Origin: Streptomyces sp. PKU-EA00015
GTDB lineage: Bacteria; Actinomycetota; Actinomycetes; Streptomycetales; Streptomycetaceae
Assembly (NCBI RefSeq): GCF_013387495.1
Contig: NZ_JABZEE010000002.1
Coordinates: 124,001 to 188,000, forward strand
Direction: 5' to 3'
DNA length: 64,000 bases
Shown here piece after piece: positions 10,249-18,695 of this stretch (the stretch's first letter is position 1; each line of letters begins with the position of its first letter). The translations under genes and the position numbers were made by a program. Below the pieces are notes generated by a model that saw only the letters and a list, made by a program, of their open reading frames with translations, did not search any database and was not told where the DNA came from.

Positions 10249-10932
10249 TCAGCCGCCGGACAGGGCCCAGAAGTGGTCCACGATGCTCTCCAGGAAGTCA
10301 CGGCCGGGCTCGCCCGTGTCCCTCGACGTCTCGCCCCAGCTCAGGGTCGCCATCATCCGGGACTGGTAGTCGGCGTGCAGCCGCTGGAGCACGGCCTCCA
10401 GGTGGCCGCGGTCCAGCGGGAGCATCTTGCCGACCGGACGGACGTACGCCTGCCAGCGCGCGGTCACCGCGCTGCGCAGGAGCTCCGCCAGCTCCTCGTC
10501 GCGGCCCGTGGCGGCCAGCAGCGCACGCGGGGTCAGGCGCAGGGTCTCGGCGAGCGCAGCGGTCTGGCGCTCGTTGCCGCGCCAGCGGCCCGATTCCTCC
10601 ATCCTCTGGTACACGGCGGTGTCGAGACCGACCCGGCGGGCGAGGTCGTCGGTCGCCATGCCGCGCGCGATGCGGTGCTCGCGCAGGGTCGTCGCGGCCG
10701 CGAGCAGTTCGCCGGGGGAGCACCACAGGACGCCCGCGAGGGCGGTCAGTTCGCGGGTGCCGGGCGTCGCGAGCCCGCGTTCCCAGGCCATGACCGTGTC
10801 CGGCGAGACGTGGAGTCCGTACTGGGCCCGCAGTCCGTAGGCGACATGACCGGGCGCCATCCCCAGGGCCTCGCGGAGTCGGCGCGCGGCGGGGGCGTTG
10901 AAGGGTGGGGAAGGGGTGTGCTGCACGGGCAC
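10249..10932 (-). CDS. Double-HTH XRE-family regulator
   Basis: 227 aa from GTG 10932; no clear ribosome site is visible and a second GTG at 10926 is equally possible. Two consecutive XRE-type HTH units are visible: residues 15-75 (LREALGMAPGHVAYGL, SPDTVMAWERGLATPGTREL) and 80-140 (LREHRIARGMATDDLARRVG, VYQRMEESGRW). The C-terminal 80 residues are helical and acidic without a motif I recognise. It ends 22 bp from the convergent LuxR-type gene. Conserved-hypothetical DNA-binding proteins of this layout are common in Streptomyces; no target is evident. Confidence 0.82.
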   Translation of the reverse strand: MPVQHTPSPPFNAPAARRLREALGMAPGHVAYGLRAQYGLHVSPDTVMAWERGLATPGTRELTALAGVLWCSPGELLAAATTLREHRIARGMATDDLARRVGLDTAVYQRMEESGRWRGNERQTAALAETLRLTPRALLAATGRDEELAELLRSAVTARWQAYVRPVGKMLPLDRGHLEAVLQRLHADYQSRMMATLSWGETSRDTGEPGRDFLESIVDHFWALSGG

Positions 10933-11024
10933 AACGTACGGGGAAGTGAACGCCGGCGACTACGGTGCGTTCCCCTCAAGCTACATGTCGTAGGAATCTC
11001 CGAGCTGATCCACAGCCGTGGACG

Positions 11025-11055
11025 TACGCCGGAGCTACCGAAGGGTACCGGCGTA
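11025..11055 (-). terminator. Bulged hairpin after the ABC operon
   Basis: TACGCCGG plus TACC pairs with GGTA plus CCGGCGTA around a GAAG loop, with a 3-nt bulge, 24 bp beyond the stop of the last permease gene on the minus strand. Confidence 0.5.
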
Positions 11056-11078
11056 TCCGGGTGGCCCCGGGCCCGGCG

Positions 11079-11918
11079 TCACCCCTTGACCGCGCCGCCG
11101 AGGGCGAACCCGCCGCCGAGCCTGCGCGCGATCAGCACGTACAGGACCAGCACCGGCGCCGAGTACAGCAGCGAGAACGCCGCCAGCTGACCGTAGACCA
11201 CGGAGCCGTAGTTGCCGAAGAACGTGAAGATCGAAACGGACGCGGGCAGTTGGTCGGGGGACAGGATCAGCATGAAGGGGACGAAGAAGTTCCCCCACAG
11301 CATGATGAACGTGTAGATCGACACCACCGTCACGCCGGGGCCCATCAGCGGCAGCACCACCCGGGTCAGGGTCTGCAGGTTCGACGCGCCGTCCGTCCAG
11401 GCCGCCTCCTCCAGCACCACCGGCACGCCGTCCATGAAGTTCTTCATCAGCCAGATGGCGAAAGGGAGTTGGGACGCGGCGAGGAACAGCGCCGTACCGT
11501 ACGTCGTGTCGATCAGGTTCACCTGCACGAACAGCCCGTACACCGGGACCATGATCGCGGTGATCGGCACGCACGTCGTGAAGAGGATCGTGAGCAGATA
11601 CGGGCGGGTGAACCGCGAGCGGTGCCGCGAGAGCGGATACGCGGCGAGCGCCGCGCACACCACCGACACCACGGTCGCCCCTCCGCACAGCACCAGGCTG
11701 TTGAGCATCGGCGTGAACGTGATCTCGTCCGTGAGCACCGCGTCGAAGTTCTCCGTCGTCGGCGACGCCGGAATCCGTACGCGCAGGTCGGCGTCCGCGT
11801 CCACCGACGCCAGCAGCAGCCACACCAGCGGCAGGGCGAAGGCCGCCGCTGTCAGCAGCAGTGCGCCGTTCGCCGCGAGGCGGGCGCGGGTGGTACGGCG
11901 CATCACGGCCCGCATCAC
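11079..11918 (-). CDS. Sugar ABC transporter permease, MalG type
   Basis: 279-aa inner-membrane permease with six predicted segments and the EAA loop EEAAWTDGASNLQTLTRVVL, where it docks on an ATPase. The start may be GTG 11918 or ATG 11915; both overlap the upstream permease stop, and GGAGG lies just before. It is the last gene of a binding-protein / MalF / MalG operon. No ATP-binding gene is present, so it presumably uses a shared ATPase such as MsiK, as many Streptomyces sugar importers do. Substrate unknown. Confidence 0.93.
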   Translation of the reverse strand: MMRAVMRRTTRARLAANGALLLTAAAFALPLVWLLLASVDADADLRVRIPASPTTENFDAVLTDEITFTPMLNSLVLCGGATVVSVVCAALAAYPLSRHRSRFTRPYLLTILFTTCVPITAIMVPVYGLFVQVNLIDTTYGTALFLAASQLPFAIWLMKNFMDGVPVVLEEAAWTDGASNLQTLTRVVLPLMGPGVTVVSIYTFIMLWGNFFVPFMLILSPDQLPASVSIFTFFGNYGSVVYGQLAAFSLLYSAPVLVLYVLIARRLGGGFALGGAVKG

Positions 11919-12781
11919 ACCTCCACCTTCATCAGACGCAGGTACACCACCGAGAACAGCGCCCCGACCAGCAGAAGCAGCAGCGCCACCGCCGTGCCGT
12001 AGCCGATCAGGGACTTGAGGAACGCCTGGTCGTACATGAACACCGGCAGCGTCTGGCTGCGGTTGCCCGGGCCGCCGCGGGTCATCGCCCAGATCAGCCC
12101 GAAGACGGACAGCGTGGAGAGGGTGTTGAGCATCAGGTTGGTGCCGATGGAGCGGCGGATCATCGGCAGCGTCACGTGCCAGACGCGGCGCGGGCCGCTC
12201 GCCCCGTCGACCTCGGCCGCCTCCGTGATGTCACGCGGGATCTCGGCCAGTGCGGCGGAGTAGATGAGCATCGAGAAGGCGGTGCCCCGCCAGACGTTGG
12301 CGAACGACACGGCCAGGATCGGCAGCGTGAACAGCCAGTTCTGCGAGGGGAGCTGGAGCCAGTCCAGCATCGCGTTGAGCGTGCCCTCACGCCGGAAGAA
12401 GGTGTACAGCAGGAACGCCGCGACGATCTCCGGCAGCACCCATGCCGTGATCACCACAACGCCCGTGAGCGTGCGCACCGGACGCGACGCGACGCGCATC
12501 AGACCGGCCAGCGCCAGGCCCAGCGTGTTCTGGCCGACGATCGCCGAGACGAACGTGAAGACGAGCGTGAGCCACACCGCGTTGCGGAAGCCGTCGTCGG
12601 CCAAGGCCCGCCGGAAGTTCGCGAGGCCCACGAAGCCCGCGCCCGACTGGCCGGTGAGCTGCGTGTTCGTGAAGGCGATCCACACGCAGTAGGCGATGGG
12701 GCCCGCGAGGAACAGCAGCAGGAGGACGGTGGCGGGGGCGAGCGGGGCCCACCGCCACCGTCCCGTCCGGGACGCGCTCAC
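11915..12781 (-). CDS. Sugar ABC transporter permease, MalF type
   Basis: 288 aa from GTG 12781, 7 bp after the binding-protein gene. It has a long first hydrophobic segment (LAPATVLLLLFLAGPIAYCV), about six spans and the EAA loop ITEAAEVDGASGPRRVWHVT. It pairs with the MalG-type protein encoded immediately downstream, overlapping by up to 4 nt, to form the membrane channel of a CUT1-type importer for oligosaccharides. Confidence 0.94.
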   Translation of the reverse strand: MSASRTGRWRWAPLAPATVLLLLFLAGPIAYCVWIAFTNTQLTGQSGAGFVGLANFRRALADDGFRNAVWLTLVFTFVSAIVGQNTLGLALAGLMRVASRPVRTLTGVVVITAWVLPEIVAAFLLYTFFRREGTLNAMLDWLQLPSQNWLFTLPILAVSFANVWRGTAFSMLIYSAALAEIPRDITEAAEVDGASGPRRVWHVTLPMIRRSIGTNLMLNTLSTLSVFGLIWAMTRGGPGNRSQTLPVFMYDQAFLKSLIGYGTAVALLLLLVGALFSVVYLRLMKVEV

Positions 12782-12788
12782 CGGCCGC

Positions 12789-14147
12789 TCACCGGGAGAC
12801 GACCGCGCCGTCGGCGATGGTCCTCAGCTGCTCGTCGTAGGCCTTCGCCGCGTCGGCCGGCGACGCGTCACCCGTGGTCACCTTCTCCATGGCCTCGCCG
12901 ATCGCCGTCGACACCTGCGGGTAGACGGGCAGCGCCGGCCGGTAGTGGGTGTGGCGCACCAGGCCGGTGAAGAAGTCGATGCCCGGCATGGACTTCAGAT
13001 ACCGGGGATCGGCGGCGACGTCCTCGCGCACCGCGATCTGCGCGCCGACCACGCACCACTCGGTCGCGTTCTCCTTCGACTGCAGCGTCCTGATGAACTC
13101 GAAGGCCAGATCGGGGTTCTGGGCCTTCGCCGGGATCGACCAGGCCCAGCCGCCGGACATCGAGACCTTGCCCGGAGCCTGGCCGTTTTGCGTCGGCATG
13201 GGCGCCTGCGCCAGCTTCTCGCTCCACTCCGGCCACTCCTTGGGGCCCTCGTTCACCCAGTTCTGGCCCATCCACGAGCCGTCGAGGGAGATCGCCAGCT
13301 TCCCCTCGGGGAACAACTCGGTGGCGACCCGCGTGCCGATGTTCGGGTCGAGGGCGTCGGACACGTCCGGACCGAGCTTCTCCTTGTACACCGTGCTCAC
13401 GAAGCCGAGGGCGTCCTCGAACCCCTTGCCGCCCGCCACCCACTTCTTGGCCGACGAGTCGTAGAGAGGGTCCTCGCCCGTGCCGTAGAGCAGCATCTCG
13501 AAGCCCTGCATGACCGCCGCCTCGCCGGGGCCCTTGCCGGTGTAGACGTTGATCGGGATGACGCCGGGGACCTTCTTCTTGACCGTACGGGCCGCGTCCA
13601 GGACCTCCGCCCAGTTCTTCGGCGCCCAGTCGGCCGGCAGCCCGGCCTCGGCGAAGATCTCCTTGTTGAACCACAGCCCGCGGGTGTCGGTGCCGTCCGG
13701 CACCCCGTACGTCTTGCCGTCCTCCGCCTTCGCCGCGGCCTTCGCGGTGTCCACGAAGCGGTCCCACTGGTCCCACTCGGCCAGATAGTCGTCCAGCGGC
13801 TTCAAGTAGCCCGCCTTGATGTCGGAGTTGATGCGGAAGGTGTCCTCGTAGACCAGGTCGGGCGCGGTCTTGGGGGAGCGCATCATCTGCTGCGCCTTGG
13901 TGGCGTAGTCGTTGTCCGGGGCCTGGATCGGGATCAGCTTGACCTTCTTGCCCGGATGCTCCTTCTCGAACTGCTCCTTGGCCGCCTCCAGATAGGCGTC
14001 CTTGAAGCGGATCTTGTTGTCGGTGGACCGGTTGTAGGCGACCTCGACGGTGTCCGGATCGGCGCCGGAGCCGCTGCCGCATGCGGTGAGGCTCGCCGCG
14101 AGGGCGGTGACGGCGGTGATGAGGATCAGTGGGGCGGTGGGGCGCAC
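12789..14147 (-). CDS. Extracellular solute-binding lipoprotein of the sugar importer
   Basis: Sugar-binding protein of family 1 that captures the ligand outside the cell. GTG 14147 is 8 nt from GGAGG; the upstream GTG 14153 is only 2 nt away, so 14147 is preferred (452 aa). A lipoprotein signal peptide ends in SLTAC, with the lipidated Cys at about residue 23. The mature part has typical features: LVYEDTFRINSDIKAGYLKPL, TRGLWFNKEIFAEAGLP, FPEGKLAISLDGSW and GGWAWSIPAKAQNPDLAFEF. It is the first gene of the operon and so the likely most abundant product. Ligand cannot be told from sequence. Confidence 0.95.
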   Translation of the reverse strand: MRPTAPLILITAVTALAASLTACGSGSGADPDTVEVAYNRSTDNKIRFKDAYLEAAKEQFEKEHPGKKVKLIPIQAPDNDYATKAQQMMRSPKTAPDLVYEDTFRINSDIKAGYLKPLDDYLAEWDQWDRFVDTAKAAAKAEDGKTYGVPDGTDTRGLWFNKEIFAEAGLPADWAPKNWAEVLDAARTVKKKVPGVIPINVYTGKGPGEAAVMQGFEMLLYGTGEDPLYDSSAKKWVAGGKGFEDALGFVSTVYKEKLGPDVSDALDPNIGTRVATELFPEGKLAISLDGSWMGQNWVNEGPKEWPEWSEKLAQAPMPTQNGQAPGKVSMSGGWAWSIPAKAQNPDLAFEFIRTLQSKENATEWCVVGAQIAVREDVAADPRYLKSMPGIDFFTGLVRHTHYRPALPVYPQVSTAIGEAMEKVTTGDASPADAAKAYDEQLRTIADGAVVSR

Positions 14148-14220
14148 GGGCACGACCTCCTCTGAGCCGGGGGAGCCGGGCGCCGGACTGGCGGCGCGGG
14201 GCTGCGGGCTGCTGTCCGTG

Positions 14221-14250
14221 ACGGTATGACCGGTCTGTTGACAAAATCAA
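14221..14250 (-). promoter_or_regulatory. Candidate promoter/operator of the ABC operon
   Basis: On the minus strand, TTGATT (14250-14245) and TACCGT (14226-14221) are 18 bp apart. The perfect palindrome GACCGGTC (14228-14235) sits between them, a usual place for a repressor site. It lies about 75 bp before the binding-protein start. Confidence 0.35.
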
Positions 14251-14290
14251 TCCCCGTGCAGAGCACGGGAATTGAGGCCCGTGGCGGTGC

Positions 14291-14971
14291 TCAGTGCCGG
14301 GCGCTGACCCAGCGGTACTGGAGCTCCGGGCGGCCGATCTGGCCGTACTGGGGGCTGCGGACGGCCCGCCCGGCCATGACCAGATGCTCCAGGTAACGGC
14401 GGGCCGTGATCCGGGAGATGCCGACGGCCGCGGCGGCCTCGGTGGCGGTCAGCCCCTCGCCGGAGTCGCGCAGAGTACGGGTGACCGCCTCCAGGGTGGG
14501 CGCGCTCAGGCCCTTGGGGAGCGTCGTCGCGTTGCGCGGCGCGCGCAGTGCGGACAGGGCGCGGTCGACCTCCTCCTGGCCGCTGGCCTCTCCGGCGGCG
14601 GCCCGGAACTCGGCGTAGCGGCCGAGGCGGTCGCGGAGGGTGGCGAACGTGAACGGCTTCAGCACGTACTGCACGACCCCGAGCGCCACGCCCTCCCGGA
14701 CGATGGCGAGGTCGCGGGCGGAGGTCACGGCGATGACGTCGGTGGAGTGTCCGGCGGCGCGCAGGGACCGTACGAGATGCAGGCCGTGCCCGTCGGGCAG
14801 GTACAGGTCGAGCAGCAGGAGGTCGACCTCGGCCCGCTCCAGCGCGCGCACGGCCTCGGCACGGGAGTGCGCGATCCCCACGACGACGAACCCGGGCACG
14901 CGCCCGACGTAGAGCGCGTGCGCGTCCGCGGCGACGGGGTCGTCTTCGACGACCAGCACCCGGATGGTCAC
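14291..14971 (-). CDS. CitB/DcuR-family response regulator
   Basis: 226-aa response regulator. Receiver domain 1-120 has acidic ED at 9-10, phospho-acceptor Asp55 in LLLLDLYLPDGHG, and Lys in YVLKPF. The C-terminus (about 160-220) is a CitB-type HTH (TATEAAAAVGISRITARRYL). GTG 14971 overlaps the stop of the preceding 120-codon ORF as GTGA, and GGGAGG lies upstream. Together with the sensor kinase it probably controls the divergent dicarboxylate symporter, as DcuSR/DctSR systems do in other bacteria (inference). Confidence 0.94.
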   Translation of the reverse strand: MTIRVLVVEDDPVAADAHALYVGRVPGFVVVGIAHSRAEAVRALERAEVDLLLLDLYLPDGHGLHLVRSLRAAGHSTDVIAVTSARDLAIVREGVALGVVQYVLKPFTFATLRDRLGRYAEFRAAAGEASGQEEVDRALSALRAPRNATTLPKGLSAPTLEAVTRTLRDSGEGLTATEAAAAVGISRITARRYLEHLVMAGRAVRSPQYGQIGRPELQYRWVSARH

Positions 14972-15330
14972 GGACGCACCTCCCGGGCTCGGGCCACCCC
15001 GGAGCCGACGCGCCCCGCGGGCAGGCCGTGTGGGCCGGCCACGGGCAGGCGCCCCGCCGACGGAGCGTACGGGCCGGACCGCGTCCCTGGGCCAACTGCG
15101 GTCCTGCGCCCGCGGGAGACGCCTGCTGTCCTGCGCCCGCGCGAGACGTCCACGGTCGGCTGCAGGGTGCGGGCGTCCGGCCTTCGGCCGGGGCGGGTGG
15201 CCTCGGTCCGTGCCTGCGGGGTGCTGTGGCGCGGGGAGGCTGCGCGGGCCCGGGGCGCACGGTCGGGACCGGTGCTCGTGGACCGTGGCCGCGGGGCGGG
15301 CGGCGTCGCCGGCGCGTACAGGGGCGTCAT
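14968..15330 (-). CDS. Small Pro/Arg-rich ORF bridging kinase and regulator genes
   Basis: 120 codons. Its ATG overlaps the kinase stop as ATGA (15327-15330), and its stop overlaps the regulator GTG as GTGA (14968-14971). Codons are strongly G/C in third position. The product is low-complexity, rich in Pro, Arg, Ala and Thr, with an internal duplication (VSRGRRTAG, VSRGRRTAV) and no domain I recognise. It could be a translated linker that keeps ribosomes moving from kinase to regulator, or a fortuitous ORF in a GC-rich insertion. The double overlap argues for translation; the composition argues against a folded protein. Confidence 0.4.
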   Translation of the reverse strand: MTPLYAPATPPAPRPRSTSTGPDRAPRARAASPRHSTPQARTEATRPGRRPDARTLQPTVDVSRGRRTAGVSRGRRTAVGPGTRSGPYAPSAGRLPVAGPHGLPAGRVGSGVARAREVRP

Positions 15331-16988
15331 GGGCGGGGCTCCGGGGTCAGGGGAAGACGGACCGTGAATATCGCTCCGCCTTCCGGAGCGCGCGTGAGCG
15401 TGATCGTGCCATGGCCGCGGTGGACCGCCTGGCGGACCAGCGCCAGGCCGATGCCCCGGCCGGGGCCGTGCGTCGACCAGCCGCGGCGGAAGACGTCGTC
15501 GACGGACTCGGGTTCGACACCGGGACCGGTGTCGGCGACGCGCAGCAGCAGCTCGTCCCGTTCGGCCCGCGCCGTCACGGTGACGCGTGCGCGGACGCCG
15601 CCCGGCGGGGGCGGCGCGACCCGCAGGTCGTCGCGGGGCTCGGCGGGGCCGGCCGGCACCAGGGCGCCGACGCCGGCCGCCGCGTCGACGGCGTTGTCGA
15701 CCAGGTTGCCCAGGATCGTCACCAGGTCCCTCGACGGCAGCGACGCCGGCAGGACGCCGTCGTCGATACGGCTGTCCTCGGTGAGGACCAGCTCCACACC
15801 CCGCTCGTTCGCCTGCGCCGCCTTGCCGAGCAGCAGCGCCGCGAGGACCGGTTCGCCGACCGCGCCCACCACCCGGTCGGTCAGTGCCTGCGCCAGTTCC
15901 AGTTCCGCCGTCGCGAAGTCGACCGCCTCGTCCGCGCGGCCCAGCTCGATCAGCGACACCACCGTGTGCAGCCGGTTCGCCGCCTCGTGGGCCTGCGAGC
16001 GCAGGGCCTGCGAGAAGCCGCGCTCCGAGTCGAGCTCGCCCGAGAGCGCCTGGAGCTCCGTGTGGTCGCGCAGGGTCACCACCGTGCCCCGCTTCTCGCC
16101 GCCGACGACCGGCTGCGTGTTCACCACGACCACCCGGTCCGCCGTCAGGTGCACCTCGTCGACCCGGGGCTCGGACGCCAGCAGCGCACCCGTGAGCGGG
16201 GCGGGCAGGCCGAGGTCCGCCACCGGGCGGCCCACGGCGTCGTCGCCGAGCCCCAGCAGCTCCCGCGCCCCGTCGTTGACGAGTGCGATGCGCCGGGAGC
16301 CGTCGAGCATGATCAGACCCTCGCGCACCGCGTGCAGCGCGGCCTGGTGGTAGTCGTGCATCCGCCCCAGCTCCGCCGCGTTCATGCCGTGCGTGTGCCG
16401 GCGCAGCCTGGCGTTGATCACGTACGTGCCGACGCCGCCGAGCGCGAGCGCCCCGCCCGCCATCACGAGCAGTGCCGTGACCTGCTTGGCCACCTGCTCG
16501 CTGATCTCCTCGATCGTGATGCCGGCGCTGACGAGCGCGACGACCTTCCCGTCGTCGCGGACCGGCGCCACGGTGCGCACGGAGAGCCCCAGCGTGCCCG
16601 TGTACCGCTCGCTGTAGATCTCGCCGCGCAGCGCCGGCTCGATGTGGCCGAGGTACGTCCGCCCTATCTCGCCCGGCTCCGGGTGGGTCCAGCGCCGCCC
16701 CTGCGGATCCATGATCACGACGAAGTCCATGCCCGCGTCCTTGCGCAGGGCCTCCGCGTACGGCTGGAGCGCCGCCGACGGGTCGTCCGAGCGGACCGCC
16801 TGGACGACCGACGGGGACCGCGCCGCGGCCGCGGCGGTCGCGCTGGTCTGCAGCCGGGCCGACTCCTCGGCCTGGGAGCGGTCGGTGAAGTACGCGAAGA
16901 GCGCGCAGCCCGCGACGATCGCGGCGACCAGCACGACCTGCATCGCGAAGAGCTGGCCCGCGAGGCTGCGGGGGCGGGGAATGCGCAT
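15327..16988 (-). CDS. CitA/DcuS-type sensor histidine kinase
   Basis: 553 aa from ATG 16988. Domains: membrane segment 1 (about 12-34), periplasmic-type PAS/Cache sensor (about 40-170, GMDFVVIMDPQGRRWTHP), membrane segment 2 (about 175-200), cytoplasmic PAS (about 215-310, EGLIMLDGSRRIALVNDGA), the family phospho-acceptor motif SQAHEAANRLHTVVSLIELG, then an HATPase domain with GNLVDNAVDAAAG and DTGPGV/GRGIGLALV. This layout is specific for kinases sensing C4- or tricarboxylates. It is divergent from the symporter gene. Confidence 0.94.
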   Translation of the reverse strand: MRIPRPRSLAGQLFAMQVVLVAAIVAGCALFAYFTDRSQAEESARLQTSATAAAAARSPSVVQAVRSDDPSAALQPYAEALRKDAGMDFVVIMDPQGRRWTHPEPGEIGRTYLGHIEPALRGEIYSERYTGTLGLSVRTVAPVRDDGKVVALVSAGITIEEISEQVAKQVTALLVMAGGALALGGVGTYVINARLRRHTHGMNAAELGRMHDYHQAALHAVREGLIMLDGSRRIALVNDGARELLGLGDDAVGRPVADLGLPAPLTGALLASEPRVDEVHLTADRVVVVNTQPVVGGEKRGTVVTLRDHTELQALSGELDSERGFSQALRSQAHEAANRLHTVVSLIELGRADEAVDFATAELELAQALTDRVVGAVGEPVLAALLLGKAAQANERGVELVLTEDSRIDDGVLPASLPSRDLVTILGNLVDNAVDAAAGVGALVPAGPAEPRDDLRVAPPPPGGVRARVTVTARAERDELLLRVADTGPGVEPESVDDVFRRGWSTHGPGRGIGLALVRQAVHRGHGTITLTRAPEGGAIFTVRLPLTPEPRP

Positions 16989-17036
16989 GCGTTCAGTCTG
17001 CCTGGCCGGATTTGTGTGAACGAAACGAACGCAAGG

Positions 17037-17050
17037 GTGACCGGGGTCAC
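17037..17050. promoter_or_regulatory. Candidate operator in kinase/symporter divergent gap
   Basis: GTGACCGGGGTCAC is a perfect dyad (6-bp arms, 2-bp centre), preceded by AACGAAACGAACG at 17019-17031. It lies 65 bp before the symporter GTG, between divergent genes. Assignment to the adjacent response regulator is inference. Confidence 0.3.
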
Positions 17051-17114
17051 AGGGCTGGTGGATATTCACGGCATCCATCGGGACATGGACGCACAGGAAA
17101 TCGAGGAGGACCCC

Positions 17115-18476
17115 GTGGCCACAGGAGCCGTCAGGCGGGACCGTACCCACTATCTCTACATCGCCGTGATCATCGCGGTCGCGCTCGGCATCGCCGTCGG
17201 CCTGGTCGCTCCCGACTTCGCCGTGGAGCTCAAGCCGATCGGCACCGGGTTCGTGAACCTGATCAAGATGATGATCTCGCCGATCATCTTCTGCACCATC
17301 GTGCTGGGCATCGGCTCCGTGCGGAAGGCCGCCAAGGTCGGCGCGGTCGGCGGCATCGCGCTCGGCTACTTCGTGGTGATGTCGCTGGTCGCCCTGGGGA
17401 TCGGCCTGGTCGTCGGCAACATCCTGGACCCCGGTTCGAGCCTCGCGGTGACCGACGCGGTCAAGGAAGTGGGCCAGGAGCAGGTCTCCGCCGAGGCCAA
17501 GGACACGACCGAGTTCCTGCTCGGGATCATCCCGACCACGATCGTCTCCGCCTTCACCGGCGGTGAGGTCCTGCAGACCCTCCTCGTCGCCCTGCTCGCG
17601 GGCTTCGCGCTCCAGGCCATGGGCCCGGCCGGCGCCCCGGTGCTGCGCGGCATCGAGCACATCCAGCGGCTCGTCTTCCGCATCCTGGCGATGGTCATGT
17701 GGGCCGCGCCCGTCGGTGCGTTCGGCGCGATCGCCGCGGTGACCGGTTCGGCCGGTCTCGACGCGCTCAAGAGCCTCGCCGTGCTGATGCTCGGCTTCTA
17801 CGTGACCTGTTTCCTGTTCGTCGTCATCGTGCTCGGCGCGCTGCTGCGGGTCGTCGCGGGCCTCAACATCCTCTCGCTCTTCAAGTACCTGGGCCGCGAG
17901 TTCCTGTTGATCCTCTCCACCTCCTCCTCCGAGTCCGCCCTCCCGCGGCTGATCGCGAAGATGGAGCACCTGGGCGTGAGCAAGCCGGTCGTCGGCATCA
18001 CCGTCCCGACCGGATACTCCTTCAACCTCGACGGCACCATGATCTACATGACCATGGCCTCGCTCTTCATCGCCGACGCCATGGGCAGCCCGATGTCGAT
18101 CGGCGAGCAGATCGCGCTCCTGCTGTTCCTCTTCGTCGCGTCGAAGGGAGCGGCGGGTGTCACGGGCGCCGGTCTGGCGACGCTGGCGGGCGGTCTGCAG
18201 TCGCACCGGCCGGAGCTGGTCGACGGTGTGGGCCTGATCGTCGGCATCGACCGCTTCATGAGCGAGGCCCGCGCCCTGACGAACTTCGCGGGCAACGCCG
18301 TGGCGACGGTGCTCATCGGCACCTGGACCAAGGAGATCGACAAGGGGCAGGTGCACGAGGTCCTCTCGGGACGTCTGCCGTTCGACGAGAAGACCCTGCT
18401 GGACGACCACGCGGTCGCGGAGCAGGCCGGGGTGCCGGCGCCGCGCGACGACGAGCGCGAGCCGGTGAAGGTCTGA
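17115..18476 (+). CDS. Dicarboxylate/amino-acid:cation symporter (DAACS)
   Basis: 453-aa membrane carrier of the DctA/GltP family, importing C4-dicarboxylates or acidic amino acids with cations. GTG 17115 is chosen because GAGGAGG lies 5 nt upstream; ATG 17085 has none. Family signatures are clear: ISPIIFCTIVLGIGS, the serine-rich re-entrant loop STSSSESALPRLI, GYSFNLDGTMIYM and FMSEARALTNFAGNAVATVL with the substrate-contacting Arg/Asn. About eight spans plus two hairpins are expected. The divergent CitA/CitB-type system suggests succinate, malate or fumarate as ligand (inference). Confidence 0.93.
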   Translation: MATGAVRRDRTHYLYIAVIIAVALGIAVGLVAPDFAVELKPIGTGFVNLIKMMISPIIFCTIVLGIGSVRKAAKVGAVGGIALGYFVVMSLVALGIGLVVGNILDPGSSLAVTDAVKEVGQEQVSAEAKDTTEFLLGIIPTTIVSAFTGGEVLQTLLVALLAGFALQAMGPAGAPVLRGIEHIQRLVFRILAMVMWAAPVGAFGAIAAVTGSAGLDALKSLAVLMLGFYVTCFLFVVIVLGALLRVVAGLNILSLFKYLGREFLLILSTSSSESALPRLIAKMEHLGVSKPVVGITVPTGYSFNLDGTMIYMTMASLFIADAMGSPMSIGEQIALLLFLFVASKGAAGVTGAGLATLAGGLQSHRPELVDGVGLIVGIDRFMSEARALTNFAGNAVATVLIGTWTKEIDKGQVHEVLSGRLPFDEKTLLDDHAVAEQAGVPAPRDDEREPVKV

Positions 18477-18554
18477 CCCCTACCGCCCACCGGCGGGGGT
18501 GACGACCGTCGCCACCGCCACCGGCGGAGCTCCGCTCCCGCCACCGTCACCGGA

Positions 18555-18589
18555 GTGCGCCGGGCCCCACCCCCTCGGGCCCGGCGCAC
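18555..18589. terminator. Bidirectional terminator, symporter / aldo-keto reductase
   Basis: Perfect 13-bp arms (18555-18567, 18577-18589) with a 9-nt loop between two converging genes. Confidence 0.8.
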
Positions 18590-18695
18590 ACCGCTGACCG
18601 GCCGTGGCGCAGCCGCCTCGAACGTGACCGGCCCTCGCGGAACCGCCCCGAACGCCGTTGATCCGGCCGGAGCCGGAGCCGCCGCCGTTCCGTGT

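Noticed and set aside
14228..14235. DasR (GlcNAc) operator
   Set aside because: GACCGGTC has the half-sites in a different arrangement from the ACTGGTCTAGACCAGT-type site and is too short.
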